Part shown: piece after piece, positions 1-6,719 of the stretch | How the letters are laid out: every line of letters begins with the position of its first letter | How positions within the stretch are numbered: position 1 is the stretch's first letter | From: Parvularcula sp964484475 | GTDB taxonomy: Bacteria > Pseudomonadota > Alphaproteobacteria > Caulobacterales > Parvularculaceae | Reading direction: 5' to 3' | NCBI GenBank assembly: GCA_964484475.1 | Contig: CAZAFU010000064.1 | Span: 1 to 15,795 of the forward strand | Length of the DNA stretch: 15,795 nucleotides | Notes under the pieces: generated by a model | Told to the model about the DNA's origin: nothing | Database searches by the model: none | What the model saw: only the letters and a program-made list of their open reading frames with translations | Program-made: the position numbers and the translations under genes

Positions 1-146
1 CGGTCATCTCGTTCGACTCGAAGAAGGACAGCGAGACCGCACGGAAGCACGACGACTTCGTCGACCGGATGGAAGAGCGCGGCTACACCCCACGTCAGGT
101 CCGCCGGCTCGTGGAGTGGTACATGCGCGTGAACAAGGCCGGCTGA
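1..146 (+). CDS. prkA: PrkA/YeaG-type serine protein kinase, C-terminal fragment
   Basis: Only the last 47 codons are in the window; they are read from base 3 and end at TGA 144-146. The tail contains KHDDFVDRMEERGYTPRQVR followed by RLVEWYMRVNKAG, which closely matches the C-terminal end of the E. coli YeaG/PrkA kinase as I remember it (HDDFVDRM..KGYT.KQVR...EWY.RV.K). PrkA proteins combine an AAA-like module with a C-terminal kinase domain and act in stress and nutrient-limitation responses. In many proteobacteria prkA is followed by yeaH (DUF444) and spoVR. Here an intrinsic terminator comes 25 bases after the stop and the next gene is unrelated, so any such partners are not directly downstream. 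The identification rests on a short tail, but one with a distinctive pattern. Confidence 0.72.
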   Translation, partial: VISFDSKKDSETARKHDDFVDRMEERGYTPRQVRRLVEWYMRVNKAG

Positions 147-171
147 GTTCGCCTTTGTCAGGAACAAAAAA

Positions 172-198
172 AGGCTGGGCCTTGCGCCCGGCCTTTTT
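172..198 (+). terminator. Intrinsic terminator after prkA
   Basis: A 9-bp stem (AGGCTGGGC at 172-180 and GCCCGGCCT at 186-194, with one T-G wobble) has a 5-base loop and runs into five Ts at 194-198. An A-rich run at 166-173 precedes it, so it might also work on the other strand. It lies between the prkA stop (146) and the purU start (218), and argues against purU starting upstream of it. Confidence 0.85.
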
Positions 199-217
199 CC
201 TGGGAAGACTTGTCGTC

Positions 218-1075
218 ATGGGGCAGTGGAGCGGGTATATTCTTCGCACGGCTTGCGAGGACGATGTCGGCATTCTCGCCGGGATCGCCGGCTTCCTGGC
301 CGACCGAAACCTCAGCGTCATGGAAAGCCACGATTTCGTCGATCCGGTTTCCGGCCGTTTCTTCGTCTGGCTGAAATTCCGGGCGGGGAGCCCCTTCGAC
401 GCGGAGAGCTTCGGACAGGCCTTCGGCGAGATCGCGATGCGGTTGGGCCTTGTCTGGTCGCTACGCCCTGCGGACTACAGGCCGAAGGCGCTGCTGATGG
501 CGTCGCGGATGGATCACTGCCTGCAGGACCTCCTTTTCCGGGCGAGGAGCGGCAAGCTCGGCGCCGATATCGCGGCGGTGGTCTCGAACCACGACGATGC
601 GCGCTGGCACGCGGAGCGCCACGACGTCCCCTTCCACCACATCCCGGTGACGAAGGAGACGAAGCTCGATGCCGAAGCGGCGCTGCGCTCCCTCATCGAG
701 GAGACGGGAGCGGACTTCGTCGTTCTCGCCCGCTACATGCAGGTCCTGTCCGACGATCTCTGCCGCTTTCTCAGTGGACGGTGCATCAACATCCACCACT
801 CCGCCCTGCCGAGCTTCAAGGGCGCACGACCCTACCATCAGGCCTATGCTCGCGGGGTCAAGTTGATCGGCGCGACGGCCCATTACGTCACCGCCGATCT
901 CGACGAGGGACCGATCATCGCCCAGGAAGCCGCCAGCGTCGATCACAGGGCGACCCCCGAGCGGATGGTCGAGATGGGTCAGGATATCGAGGCCCGTGTC
1001 CTCGCCCGCGCCGTCAGGGCCCATGCCGAGGGGCGCGTCTTCCTCAGCGCCGGGAGGACGGTGGTCTTCGAGTGA
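218..1075 (+). CDS. purU: Formyltetrahydrofolate deformylase PurU
   Basis: Hydrolyses 10-formyltetrahydrofolate to tetrahydrofolate and formate, balancing the one-carbon pool; cytosolic. The protein is 285 aa, the usual family length. An N-terminal ACT-type regulatory domain spans about residues 6-85 (YILRTACEDDVGILAGIAGF), followed by a formyltransferase-fold catalytic domain from about residue 88. The catalytic Asn-His-Asp set is visible as N191 and H193 in INIHHSALPSFKGARPYHQA and D229 in DLDEGPII. The same frame stays open upstream to base 116, but that extension would cross the prkA terminator and the family N-terminus begins near ATG 218, so I chose ATG 218. Its ribosome-binding site is weak (GGGAAGA, 9 bases before the start). 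No clear promoter is visible in the short gap. The 3' end overlaps the convergent desaturase gene by 32 bases. Confidence 0.93.
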   Translation: MGQWSGYILRTACEDDVGILAGIAGFLADRNLSVMESHDFVDPVSGRFFVWLKFRAGSPFDAESFGQAFGEIAMRLGLVWSLRPADYRPKALLMASRMDHCLQDLLFRARSGKLGADIAAVVSNHDDARWHAERHDVPFHHIPVTKETKLDAEAALRSLIEETGADFVVLARYMQVLSDDLCRFLSGRCINIHHSALPSFKGARPYHQAYARGVKLIGATAHYVTADLDEGPIIAQEAASVDHRATPERMVEMGQDIEARVLARAVRAHAEGRVFLSAGRTVVFE

Positions 1076-1916
1076 CTGCCGGTGTGCGCTCCCCCGGCCC
1101 GGACCAGGCGTCTTTCTGGGGGGCGAACGGCAGGGCGGCGAGCTCGCCGACGCTCAGCTCCTCGCGGTAGGTCGGAACCCCCACCACGATGTCTTCCTGC
1201 GCGACGTCCAGGCGCCCTGTGCCGTGGAGCCAGTCCCAGAGCGACAGGCCGCTCGACCAGTTCGCATCGGTATGCTCGCGCCGCGCCGAGTGATGAATGC
1301 CGTGAAGCCGCGGCGTCGTCAGGACCCGGACGAGACGGCGCTCGAGGGACCAGGGCAGGCGGGTGTTGCTGTGATGAAAGATCACGGAAGCGAAGAAGAA
1401 CGTTTCCCAGGCCCGGTGCGCGCGGGGGCTGGCGCCCACCACGGCGTTCTGCATCAGGCGCCACGGGATCGAGATCACCATGTCAACGGCGTGAAAGCGC
1501 AGCGCGGTGGTCGTGTCCATGTCCAGATCGACGTGATGGACGAGGTGGAAGCGCCACAGGAACGGCACCTTGTGGGTCAGGACGTGCCAGACATAGATCC
1601 CGTAATCGAGGAGCAGAAAGGCCACGGCATCACGGACGATCGGCGGGCCGGGAATCTGCTGTGCCAGACCGATCCGCCTGCGCACCACCGTGTCCGTCAG
1701 CTTGTCGACCAGCGGCTTCTGCAGGATCGACACGACGGCCATGCTGCTCGCGCCCATGACCACGTTGCGCATGGTCCGGCGCGGCTCTCCTCGCGGTGGC
1801 CTCCGCAGCGGGCGCTTCTTTTCGAGGAGGAAGAAACCGGCCGCAGCCGCCAGCGTGACCACACCCAAGGCGGTCTTCAGGCCGGGGCCGGGGCGACGCG
1901 GGGCGCATTCATCCAT
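1044..1916 (-). CDS. Sterol desaturase / fatty acid hydroxylase family membrane protein
   Basis: A 290-aa protein of the di-iron membrane hydroxylase superfamily (fatty acid hydroxylase/sterol desaturase). The histidine clusters that bind the metal centre are present: HVLTH at 111-115, HLVHH at 124-128, FHAVD at 141-145, FHHSN at 180-184 and HGIHHS at 205-210, ending with the typical NWSSGLSLWDWLHGT (219-233). Hydrophobic segments lie near 13-31, 52-66 and 97-110. Such enzymes hydroxylate or desaturate sterols, hopanoids, carotenoids or fatty acids; the substrate here cannot be read from sequence. The gene follows ppa on the same strand after a 37-base gap and may be cotranscribed with it. 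Its start codon and G-rich ribosome-binding site lie inside a 9-bp hairpin (see 1900-1923). The last 32 bases overlap the convergent purU. Confidence 0.85.
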   Translation of the reverse strand: MDECAPRRPGPGLKTALGVVTLAAAAGFFLLEKKRPLRRPPRGEPRRTMRNVVMGASSMAVVSILQKPLVDKLTDTVVRRRIGLAQQIPGPPIVRDAVAFLLLDYGIYVWHVLTHKVPFLWRFHLVHHVDLDMDTTTALRFHAVDMVISIPWRLMQNAVVGASPRAHRAWETFFFASVIFHHSNTRLPWSLERRLVRVLTTPRLHGIHHSARREHTDANWSSGLSLWDWLHGTGRLDVAQEDIVVGVPTYREELSVGELAALPFAPQKDAWSGPGERTPAVTRRPPSSRR

Positions 1917-1923
1917 GCGCCCC
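1900..1923 (-). promoter_or_regulatory. Hairpin burying the start of the desaturase gene
   Basis: On the minus strand, GGGGCGCAT (1923-1915) is perfectly complementary to ATGCGCCCC (1908-1900), with a 6-base loop. The first arm contains the AGGGG ribosome-binding site and the first two bases of the ATG; the second arm is codons 3-6. Seven of the nine pairs are G-C. Folded mRNA would hide both signals, so translation may be low or depend on coupling to ppa. That the hairpin is regulatory is inference; the base pairing is plain. Confidence 0.45.
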
Positions 1924-1953
1924 TAACGGCGGGGAAGCGCCGCGGGTTCGGGT

Positions 1954-2484
1954 TCAGGCCTTCTTGGCGTTCTCGAGACCCTGGAGGATCAGCTTCTCGG
2001 CCTCCTCCTTGCCTTTCCACTCGAGGACCTTGACCCACTTGTTGGTCTCGAGATCCTTGTAGTGATCGAAGAAGTGCCAGATCCGCTCCAGGAGGATTGG
2101 CTGCACGTCCTCATAGGTCTTGATGTTGTCATACCAGCGCGTGAGCTTGGGATGGGGCGCCGCGAGGATCTTCTCGTCGATCCCGGCTTCGTCCTCCATC
2201 AGGAGGACCCCGACCGGCCTGGCCCGCAGCACGCAACCCGGCACCAGCGGACGGTTGCCAAGGCACACCACATCGACCGGGTCCCCGTCGCCCGACAGGG
2301 TATGGGGCATGAAGCCGTAGTTACAGGGATAGCGCATCGCGGTGTAGAGGAAGCGGTCGACGAAGATCGAGCCCGATGCCTTGTCGAACTCGTACTTGAT
2401 CGGCTCGTTGCCGAGCGGCACCTCGATGATGACGTTGATATCTTCGGGCGGGTTCTCGCCCGCGGGAACTTCGGAAATTCGCAT
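1954..2484 (-). CDS. ppa: Inorganic pyrophosphatase (family I)
   Basis: Hydrolyses pyrophosphate to two phosphates, driving nucleotide, lipid and protein synthesis; soluble and metal dependent. At 176 aa it matches the E. coli-type hexameric enzyme. The family signature DGDPVDV is at 66-72. D66, D68 and D71, together with D98 and D103 in MEDEAGIDEK, make up the Mg2+ site. K30, E32, R44 and Y56, and the YKDLE...KWVKV block near the C-terminus, are the other conserved active-site positions. ATG at 2484 is preceded on the minus strand by GAGAGG with good spacing. It is divergent from the glutaminase gene (140 bases between starts) and upstream of the desaturase on the same strand. Confidence 0.96.
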   Translation of the reverse strand: MRISEVPAGENPPEDINVIIEVPLGNEPIKYEFDKASGSIFVDRFLYTAMRYPCNYGFMPHTLSGDGDPVDVVCLGNRPLVPGCVLRARPVGVLLMEDEAGIDEKILAAPHPKLTRWYDNIKTYEDVQPILLERIWHFFDHYKDLETNKWVKVLEWKGKEEAEKLILQGLENAKKA

Positions 2485-2624
2485 GGTCAGCCTCTCTGGT
2501 CGGGAACGTCTAGCGCCTTTTGTGCGCTGCGGAAGGGCGAAAAACGCGAGAGTGAACGCGCTTGACGGGTGGGCGGGGTTCTGAAACGCAGCCAGAAGAG
2601 CGATCCCGCACGAACGAGGGCCTT

Positions 2625-4208
2625 ATGGACGGCAACGTCATCAGCATGAGCGAGCACGGTCACGACGTCACGATCGAGACTGTCTACAAGGCCATGCTGC
2701 CCGAGGGTCGCAGCAAGATCCGGGTGGACGACGTCTATCAGGCGCTCAAGTCCTGCGGCCTCGACGAGAAGGACAAGCGGCTTCGCGAGACCATCAGGAA
2801 CCTCAGGCCCCTCCCCCGCACCGCGGAACTGGATCTCGAGACCTTCGAGCGCATCCTTGCGCCCGAGAACGCCACGGTTTTCGCCCGCGGCGTGTCCGGC
2901 GACTTCATCATCCCCAACTTCACCTCCTTTCGCCGGCGCCTGTCGAACATATTCCGCGAAGTGGCTCACAATGACGTCGGTGAGGTGGCGACATATATCC
3001 CGCAGCTGGCGAGGGTCGACCCCGACCTTTGGGCGATGGCGGTCTGCACCGTGGATGGCCAGCAGTTCTCGATCGGCGACGACGAGGAGATCTTCTGCGC
3101 CCAATCCTGCTGCAAGCCGATCAGCTACGCCATCGCGCTGGACGAGCTCGGCCGGGACAGGGTCCATGCCCATGTGGGGCGTGAGCCGTCGGGCCGCGGC
3201 TTCAACGAGCTGACCCTCGACGAGAACGGCCTGCCCCACAATCCGATGATCAATTCCGGCGCGATCATGACATCGGCCCTGATCAAGCCCGGCTGGAGCC
3301 TCGCGGACCGCTTCGATCACGTGATGCGCGTCTGGCGCAGCCTCTGCGGGGATCGCCGGGTGCATTTCGACAACGCGGTCTTCCTGTCCGAGAAGGACAG
3401 CGCCGACCGCAATTTCGCCCTCGCCTACATGATGCGCGAGAACGGTGCCTTCCCGCCGGAGACGGACCTGCTCCAGACCCTCGATTTCTATTTCCAGCAG
3501 TGCTCGATCACACTCGACGTCCGGCAGATGGCGGTTCTCGCGGCGACCTACGCCAATGGCGGGATCTGTCCGACCACCAGCAAGCGGGTCCTCCGCAGCG
3601 AGACGGTCAAGGACGTGCTCTCGCTGATGTATTCCTGCGGGATGTACGATTTCTCGGGCGAATACGCCTTCACCGTCGGCATTCCCGCCAAGTCGGGCGT
3701 TTCGGGCGCCCTGTTCATGGTGGTCCCGGGTGTCTGCGGCTTCGCCCTCTACAGCCCCCGGCTGGACCAGCTCGGCAACTCCGTGAGGGGTGTCGATTTC
3801 TCCAAGAAGCTGGTGGAGACCTTCGCCTTCCACACCTACGCGGGCATGGTCGATGACCACGGCCTGATCGATCCGAGGAAACCGCAGGTGGAGCGGGAGG
3901 CGGACGAGGTCGCCTATCTCTGCAACGCTGCCTCGAAAGGCGATGTGGGCGAGCTCAGGCGCCTCGTCGCCGCTGGCGTGAACCCGGCTCTGGCCGACTA
4001 CGATGGCCGCACCGCACTCCACCTTGCCGCGCGGGAAGGCCAGATCGAGGCTGTCAAATATCTTGCCTCCATCTGCGATGACGTGGCGCCGAGGGACCGG
4101 CATGGCCACGTCCCGATCGACGAATCCCGCCGCGAAGGCCATGACGAGGTCTCCGCTTTCCTCGCCAAACCGCCGAAGGACCGCGAAGAGCCGCAGGCGA
4201 AGGACTAG
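2625..4208 (+). CDS. glsA: Glutaminase, full-length GLS-like with EF-hand-like and ankyrin domains
   Basis: Hydrolyses L-glutamine to glutamate and ammonia. Unlike the roughly 310-aa E. coli-type enzymes, this 527-aa protein has the layout of animal GLS: an N-terminal EF-hand-like helical domain (about 15-85), the beta-lactamase-like glutaminase domain (about 110-405) and C-terminal ankyrin repeats (about 428-515, clearest at DYDGRTALHLAAREG). Catalytic positions are S161 and K164 (SCCK), Y124 (YIPQLA), N210, E256, N263, Y289, Y341 and V359. Each is exactly 125 less than the known human GLS number, so the catalytic core should align without gaps. ATG 2625 has GAGGG four bases upstream (2616-2620). 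The frame is open to TTG 2562, but that has no supporting site. TTGACG at 2562-2567 could be a -35 element, but I find no convincing -10. The gene is divergent from ppa. Confidence 0.94.
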   Translation: MDGNVISMSEHGHDVTIETVYKAMLPEGRSKIRVDDVYQALKSCGLDEKDKRLRETIRNLRPLPRTAELDLETFERILAPENATVFARGVSGDFIIPNFTSFRRRLSNIFREVAHNDVGEVATYIPQLARVDPDLWAMAVCTVDGQQFSIGDDEEIFCAQSCCKPISYAIALDELGRDRVHAHVGREPSGRGFNELTLDENGLPHNPMINSGAIMTSALIKPGWSLADRFDHVMRVWRSLCGDRRVHFDNAVFLSEKDSADRNFALAYMMRENGAFPPETDLLQTLDFYFQQCSITLDVRQMAVLAATYANGGICPTTSKRVLRSETVKDVLSLMYSCGMYDFSGEYAFTVGIPAKSGVSGALFMVVPGVCGFALYSPRLDQLGNSVRGVDFSKKLVETFAFHTYAGMVDDHGLIDPRKPQVEREADEVAYLCNAASKGDVGELRRLVAAGVNPALADYDGRTALHLAAREGQIEAVKYLASICDDVAPRDRHGHVPIDESRREGHDEVSAFLAKPPKDREEPQAKD

Positions 4209-4327
4209 CCCCCCTTTGCGGCTTTCACCCTTCCCGAACGCCGCTGTGACCTTCCGGGATGACCGAACCGCTTGGAACCTCGAGCCTCTTCGCCTAGTTG
4301 CCGCGAGGACATTTCGAGGAGTGCTTC

Positions 4328-5119
4328 ATGTTCGAAGATCTCAAGGGCCGTAAGGCCGTCATCACCGGATCGACCTCCGGTATCGGTCTCGCCTTCGCCG
4401 AGGGCCTGGCGAGAATGGGCTGCGACGTCACGCTGAACGGTCTCGGCGATCGTGACGAGATCGAGACCAACCGCGCCCGCATCGCCGAAGAGAACGGTGT
4501 CGACATCCGCTATGACGATGCGGACATGACCAGGCCGGAGGAGATCAGGCGTCTGATCACCGACGCCGAGAAGGCGCATGGCCGGATCGACATCCTGGTC
4601 AACAATGCCGGCATCCAGAAAGTCGGTCCGATCGACGAGTATGACGACGCCACCTGGGACCGCATCATCGCGATCAATCTGACGTCGAACTATCATACCA
4701 TCAAGCATGCGATCCCCGGCATGCGCGAGCGCGGTTTCGGCCGGATCGTCAATGTCGCGTCCGCCCACGGACTGGTTGCTTCGCCCTTCAAGTCCGCCTA
4801 TAATGCCTCCAAGCACGGCGTCATCGGCCTGACGAAGACCGTGGCCCTCGAGGTCGCAGAGGACGGCATCACCTGCAACGCGATCTGCCCGGGCTTCACC
4901 CTCACCCCGCTCCTCGAGGCGCAGATGAAGGACAACGCGAAGGCGCGGAACATGTCCGAAGAAGAGGTCAAGGCGAAGCTTCTCAACGATGCTCACGCCA
5001 CGAAGGAATTCGTCACCTACGAAAACCTGACCGGGCTCCTGGTCTATCTCTGCTCGAATGCGGGCTCAGGCTCGACCGGCTATCCCTATGCGGTGGATGG
5101 CGGCTGGACCGCACACTGA
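4328..5119 (+). CDS. bdhA: D-3-hydroxybutyrate dehydrogenase
   Basis: Interconverts (R)-3-hydroxybutyrate and acetoacetate with NAD, the step that feeds polyhydroxybutyrate breakdown products into central metabolism. It is a 263-aa short-chain dehydrogenase: cofactor motif GSTSGIG (14-20), NNAG (92-95), N117, catalytic S145, Y158 and K162. Q97, H147, K155, Q199 and W260 each sit three positions after the substrate-binding residues described for the Pseudomonas fragi enzyme (as I recall them: Q94, H144, K152, Q196, W257), which supports this specificity over a generic SDR. The start at 4328 has a strong GAGGAG (4316-4321) six bases upstream. The patatin gene begins two bases after the stop, so the two are almost certainly cotranscribed. 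Confidence 0.94.
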   Translation: MFEDLKGRKAVITGSTSGIGLAFAEGLARMGCDVTLNGLGDRDEIETNRARIAEENGVDIRYDDADMTRPEEIRRLITDAEKAHGRIDILVNNAGIQKVGPIDEYDDATWDRIIAINLTSNYHTIKHAIPGMRERGFGRIVNVASAHGLVASPFKSAYNASKHGVIGLTKTVALEVAEDGITCNAICPGFTLTPLLEAQMKDNAKARNMSEEEVKAKLLNDAHATKEFVTYENLTGLLVYLCSNAGSGSTGYPYAVDGGWTAH

Positions 5120-5121
5120 TC

Positions 5122-6147
5122 GTGGCCGAGAGGAAGCGGATCAACCTCGCACTTCAGGGCGGCGGCGCGCATGGCGCCTTCGCCTGGGGCGTCTGCGACC
5201 GCATCCTCGAAAGCGAGCAGGTCGAACTCAACGCCATCACCGCGACGTCCGCCGGCGCGATGAACGCCGCCGTTCTCGCCTTCGGCATTCATATCGACGG
5301 CTACCGGGGCGGGAGGGCGAAGCTCGACGAGTTCTGGCACCGCATCGCCGGGCTCAAGAATCCCTTCGAGCTTCCCTTCACGGCTCCCGTTCCCTTTGCC
5401 CGGGAGATGCAGGAGTTCTTCACCCATCAGGCGATTTCAGCGGCAACGGGGACCTTCTCGCCCTACCAGCTCAATCCCCTGAACTGGAACCCCCTGCGAG
5501 ATGCGATCGGTGAGATCGTCGACTTCGAGCTCCTGCACGAATGCAACCGGATCAAGCTTTTCATCAGCGCAACGAATGTCCGCACCGGCAAGGTCAAGAT
5601 CTTCGACAACGCGACCGTGACCGCGGACGCGGTCATGGCCTCGGCCTGCCTGCCGCATCTCTTCCAGGCGGTGGAGATCGACGGCGAAGCCTATTGGGAC
5701 GGCGGGTACATGGGCAACCCGTCCCTGTGGCCCCTGTTCTACGAGACCGACGTCGCCGACCTGCTTCTCGTCCACGTCAATCCCCTCGTCAGGAAAGAGA
5801 TACCGACCACGGTGGCGGAGATCGAGAACCGGCTGAACGAGATCACTTTCAATGCCAGCCTCCTCAAGGAGATGCGCGCCATTGCCTTCGTCCAGAAACT
5901 GCTCGATTCAGGATGGCTGAAAGAGGAGCACCAGGCCCGGCTTTCCAACATCCGCTACCATTCGATCAGGGCGGACGAATTCCTTCGTGAGTTCCCGCTG
6001 GCGTCGAAGTTCAACACCGACATCAGGTTCCTCGAGGAACTCAAGCAGATCGGACGACAGGCCGCCGACGCCTGGCTCGACACCCATTTCGAGAGTGTCG
6101 GCACGAAGAGCAGCTGCGACCTTCGCACCGAATTCCTCGAACAGTAG
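5122..6147 (+). CDS. Patatin-like phospholipase/esterase in the bdhA operon
   Basis: A 341-aa lipid acyl hydrolase of the patatin family, starting at GTG 5122. The oxyanion-hole loop GGGAHG is at 13-18, the nucleophile S43 lies in ATSAG (41-45) and the dyad aspartate D193 in WDGGYMGNP. The nucleophile elbow has Ala where the classic motif has the first Gly (AxSxG, not GxSxG). There is no signal peptide or clear membrane segment, so it should be cytosolic or peripherally bound to membranes or granules. The two-base spacing from bdhA suggests it supplies or handles an ester substrate linked to hydroxybutyrate or storage polymer metabolism; that is inference. Family membership is firm but the substrate is unknown. 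The 3' end is 11 bases from a convergent gene. Confidence 0.88.
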   Translation: MAERKRINLALQGGGAHGAFAWGVCDRILESEQVELNAITATSAGAMNAAVLAFGIHIDGYRGGRAKLDEFWHRIAGLKNPFELPFTAPVPFAREMQEFFTHQAISAATGTFSPYQLNPLNWNPLRDAIGEIVDFELLHECNRIKLFISATNVRTGKVKIFDNATVTADAVMASACLPHLFQAVEIDGEAYWDGGYMGNPSLWPLFYETDVADLLLVHVNPLVRKEIPTTVAEIENRLNEITFNASLLKEMRAIAFVQKLLDSGWLKEEHQARLSNIRYHSIRADEFLREFPLASKFNTDIRFLEELKQIGRQAADAWLDTHFESVGTKSSCDLRTEFLEQ

Positions 6148-6158
6148 GCAACCCGGGC

Positions 6159-6719
6159 CTAGCGGTTGAGCGCCTCAAAGCGGTCGCGATACTGACGGAC
6201 CAGGGCAACATCGCCCTCGGGCACCGACTCGACCGCCTTCGCGAACATCGACATCCGCTCTAGCATCGGCCGCATGTTGGCGGGGACCATGGCGAGCTGT
6301 TCCTTCGGCAGGTTGGCGGACTGCTTGAGGCCCTGAAGATCGGACTTGCTCATCTCCATACGGATCGAGGTGAGCAGGACCCGGTCCCCGGTGGTGGCGA
6401 AGTCATCGAGAGAACGAAAACCGTTCTCCTTCACGGAGCCTTCGAGGTCACGCCTGACCTCCGGATGCTCTTTGATCTTGTTCATCAGGACATCCATGAG
6501 CTGAAGCTCGCCGTCCTCGCTGAACATGGTCTGCATGAAGCCCATCGGGTCCTGCTCGGCCTCGGTGAAATCGATCTCCACGTCCGGGTACTTCTCGTCC
6601 ATCGCCTGCATGTCCTCAGCGACCGCGAGGAACCCCTCGACCTGGTCCTTGGTGAGGGGGTCGGCGGCATGGGCCATGCCGAGAAGGAGGATGAGGGGAA
6701 GAAGAACAACGCGCATCAT
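6159..6719 (-). CDS. Secreted protein of unknown function
   Basis: A 186-aa protein that I do not recognise. It begins with a clear signal peptide (MMRVVLLPLILLLGMAHA, likely cleaved before ADP), so it should be periplasmic or secreted. The mature part is charged, mostly helical in character, has no Cys and shows no catalytic motif that I know. AGGAG lies about eight bases before the first ATG. That ATG overlaps the stop of the SRAP gene as ATGA, so translation is probably coupled to it. There are two adjacent ATG codons; the second (6716) is equally possible. The gene is convergent with the patatin gene, 11 bases away, with no terminator between them. Confidence 0.75.
   Translation of the reverse strand: MMRVVLLPLILLLGMAHAADPLTKDQVEGFLAVAEDMQAMDEKYPDVEIDFTEAEQDPMGFMQTMFSEDGELQLMDVLMNKIKEHPEVRRDLEGSVKENGFRSLDDFATTGDRVLLTSIRMEMSKSDLQGLKQSANLPKEQLAMVPANMRPMLERMSMFAKAVESVPEGDVALVRQYRDRFEALNR

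Noticed and set aside
1927..1942. Hairpin CGGCG/CGCCG between ppa and the desaturase, considered as a terminator.
   Set aside because: The stem is five pairs and no T run follows on the minus strand, so it does not support termination.
996..2033. A 345-codon plus-strand frame across the desaturase gene.
   Set aside because: It is antisense to a well-conserved hydroxylase with all His boxes and crosses gene borders; its composition is rich in Arg, Gly, His and Asp without a fold.
2562..2624. Upstream TTG start giving 21 more residues on the glutaminase.
   Set aside because: No ribosome-binding site, and ATG 2625 has GAGGG at usable spacing. TTGACG here might instead be part of a promoter.
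2487..4142. A 551-codon open frame antisense to the glutaminase gene.
   Set aside because: The plus strand encodes an intact, fully recognisable glutaminase. Long antisense frames are common in GC-rich coding DNA, and this one has low-complexity composition with no domain.
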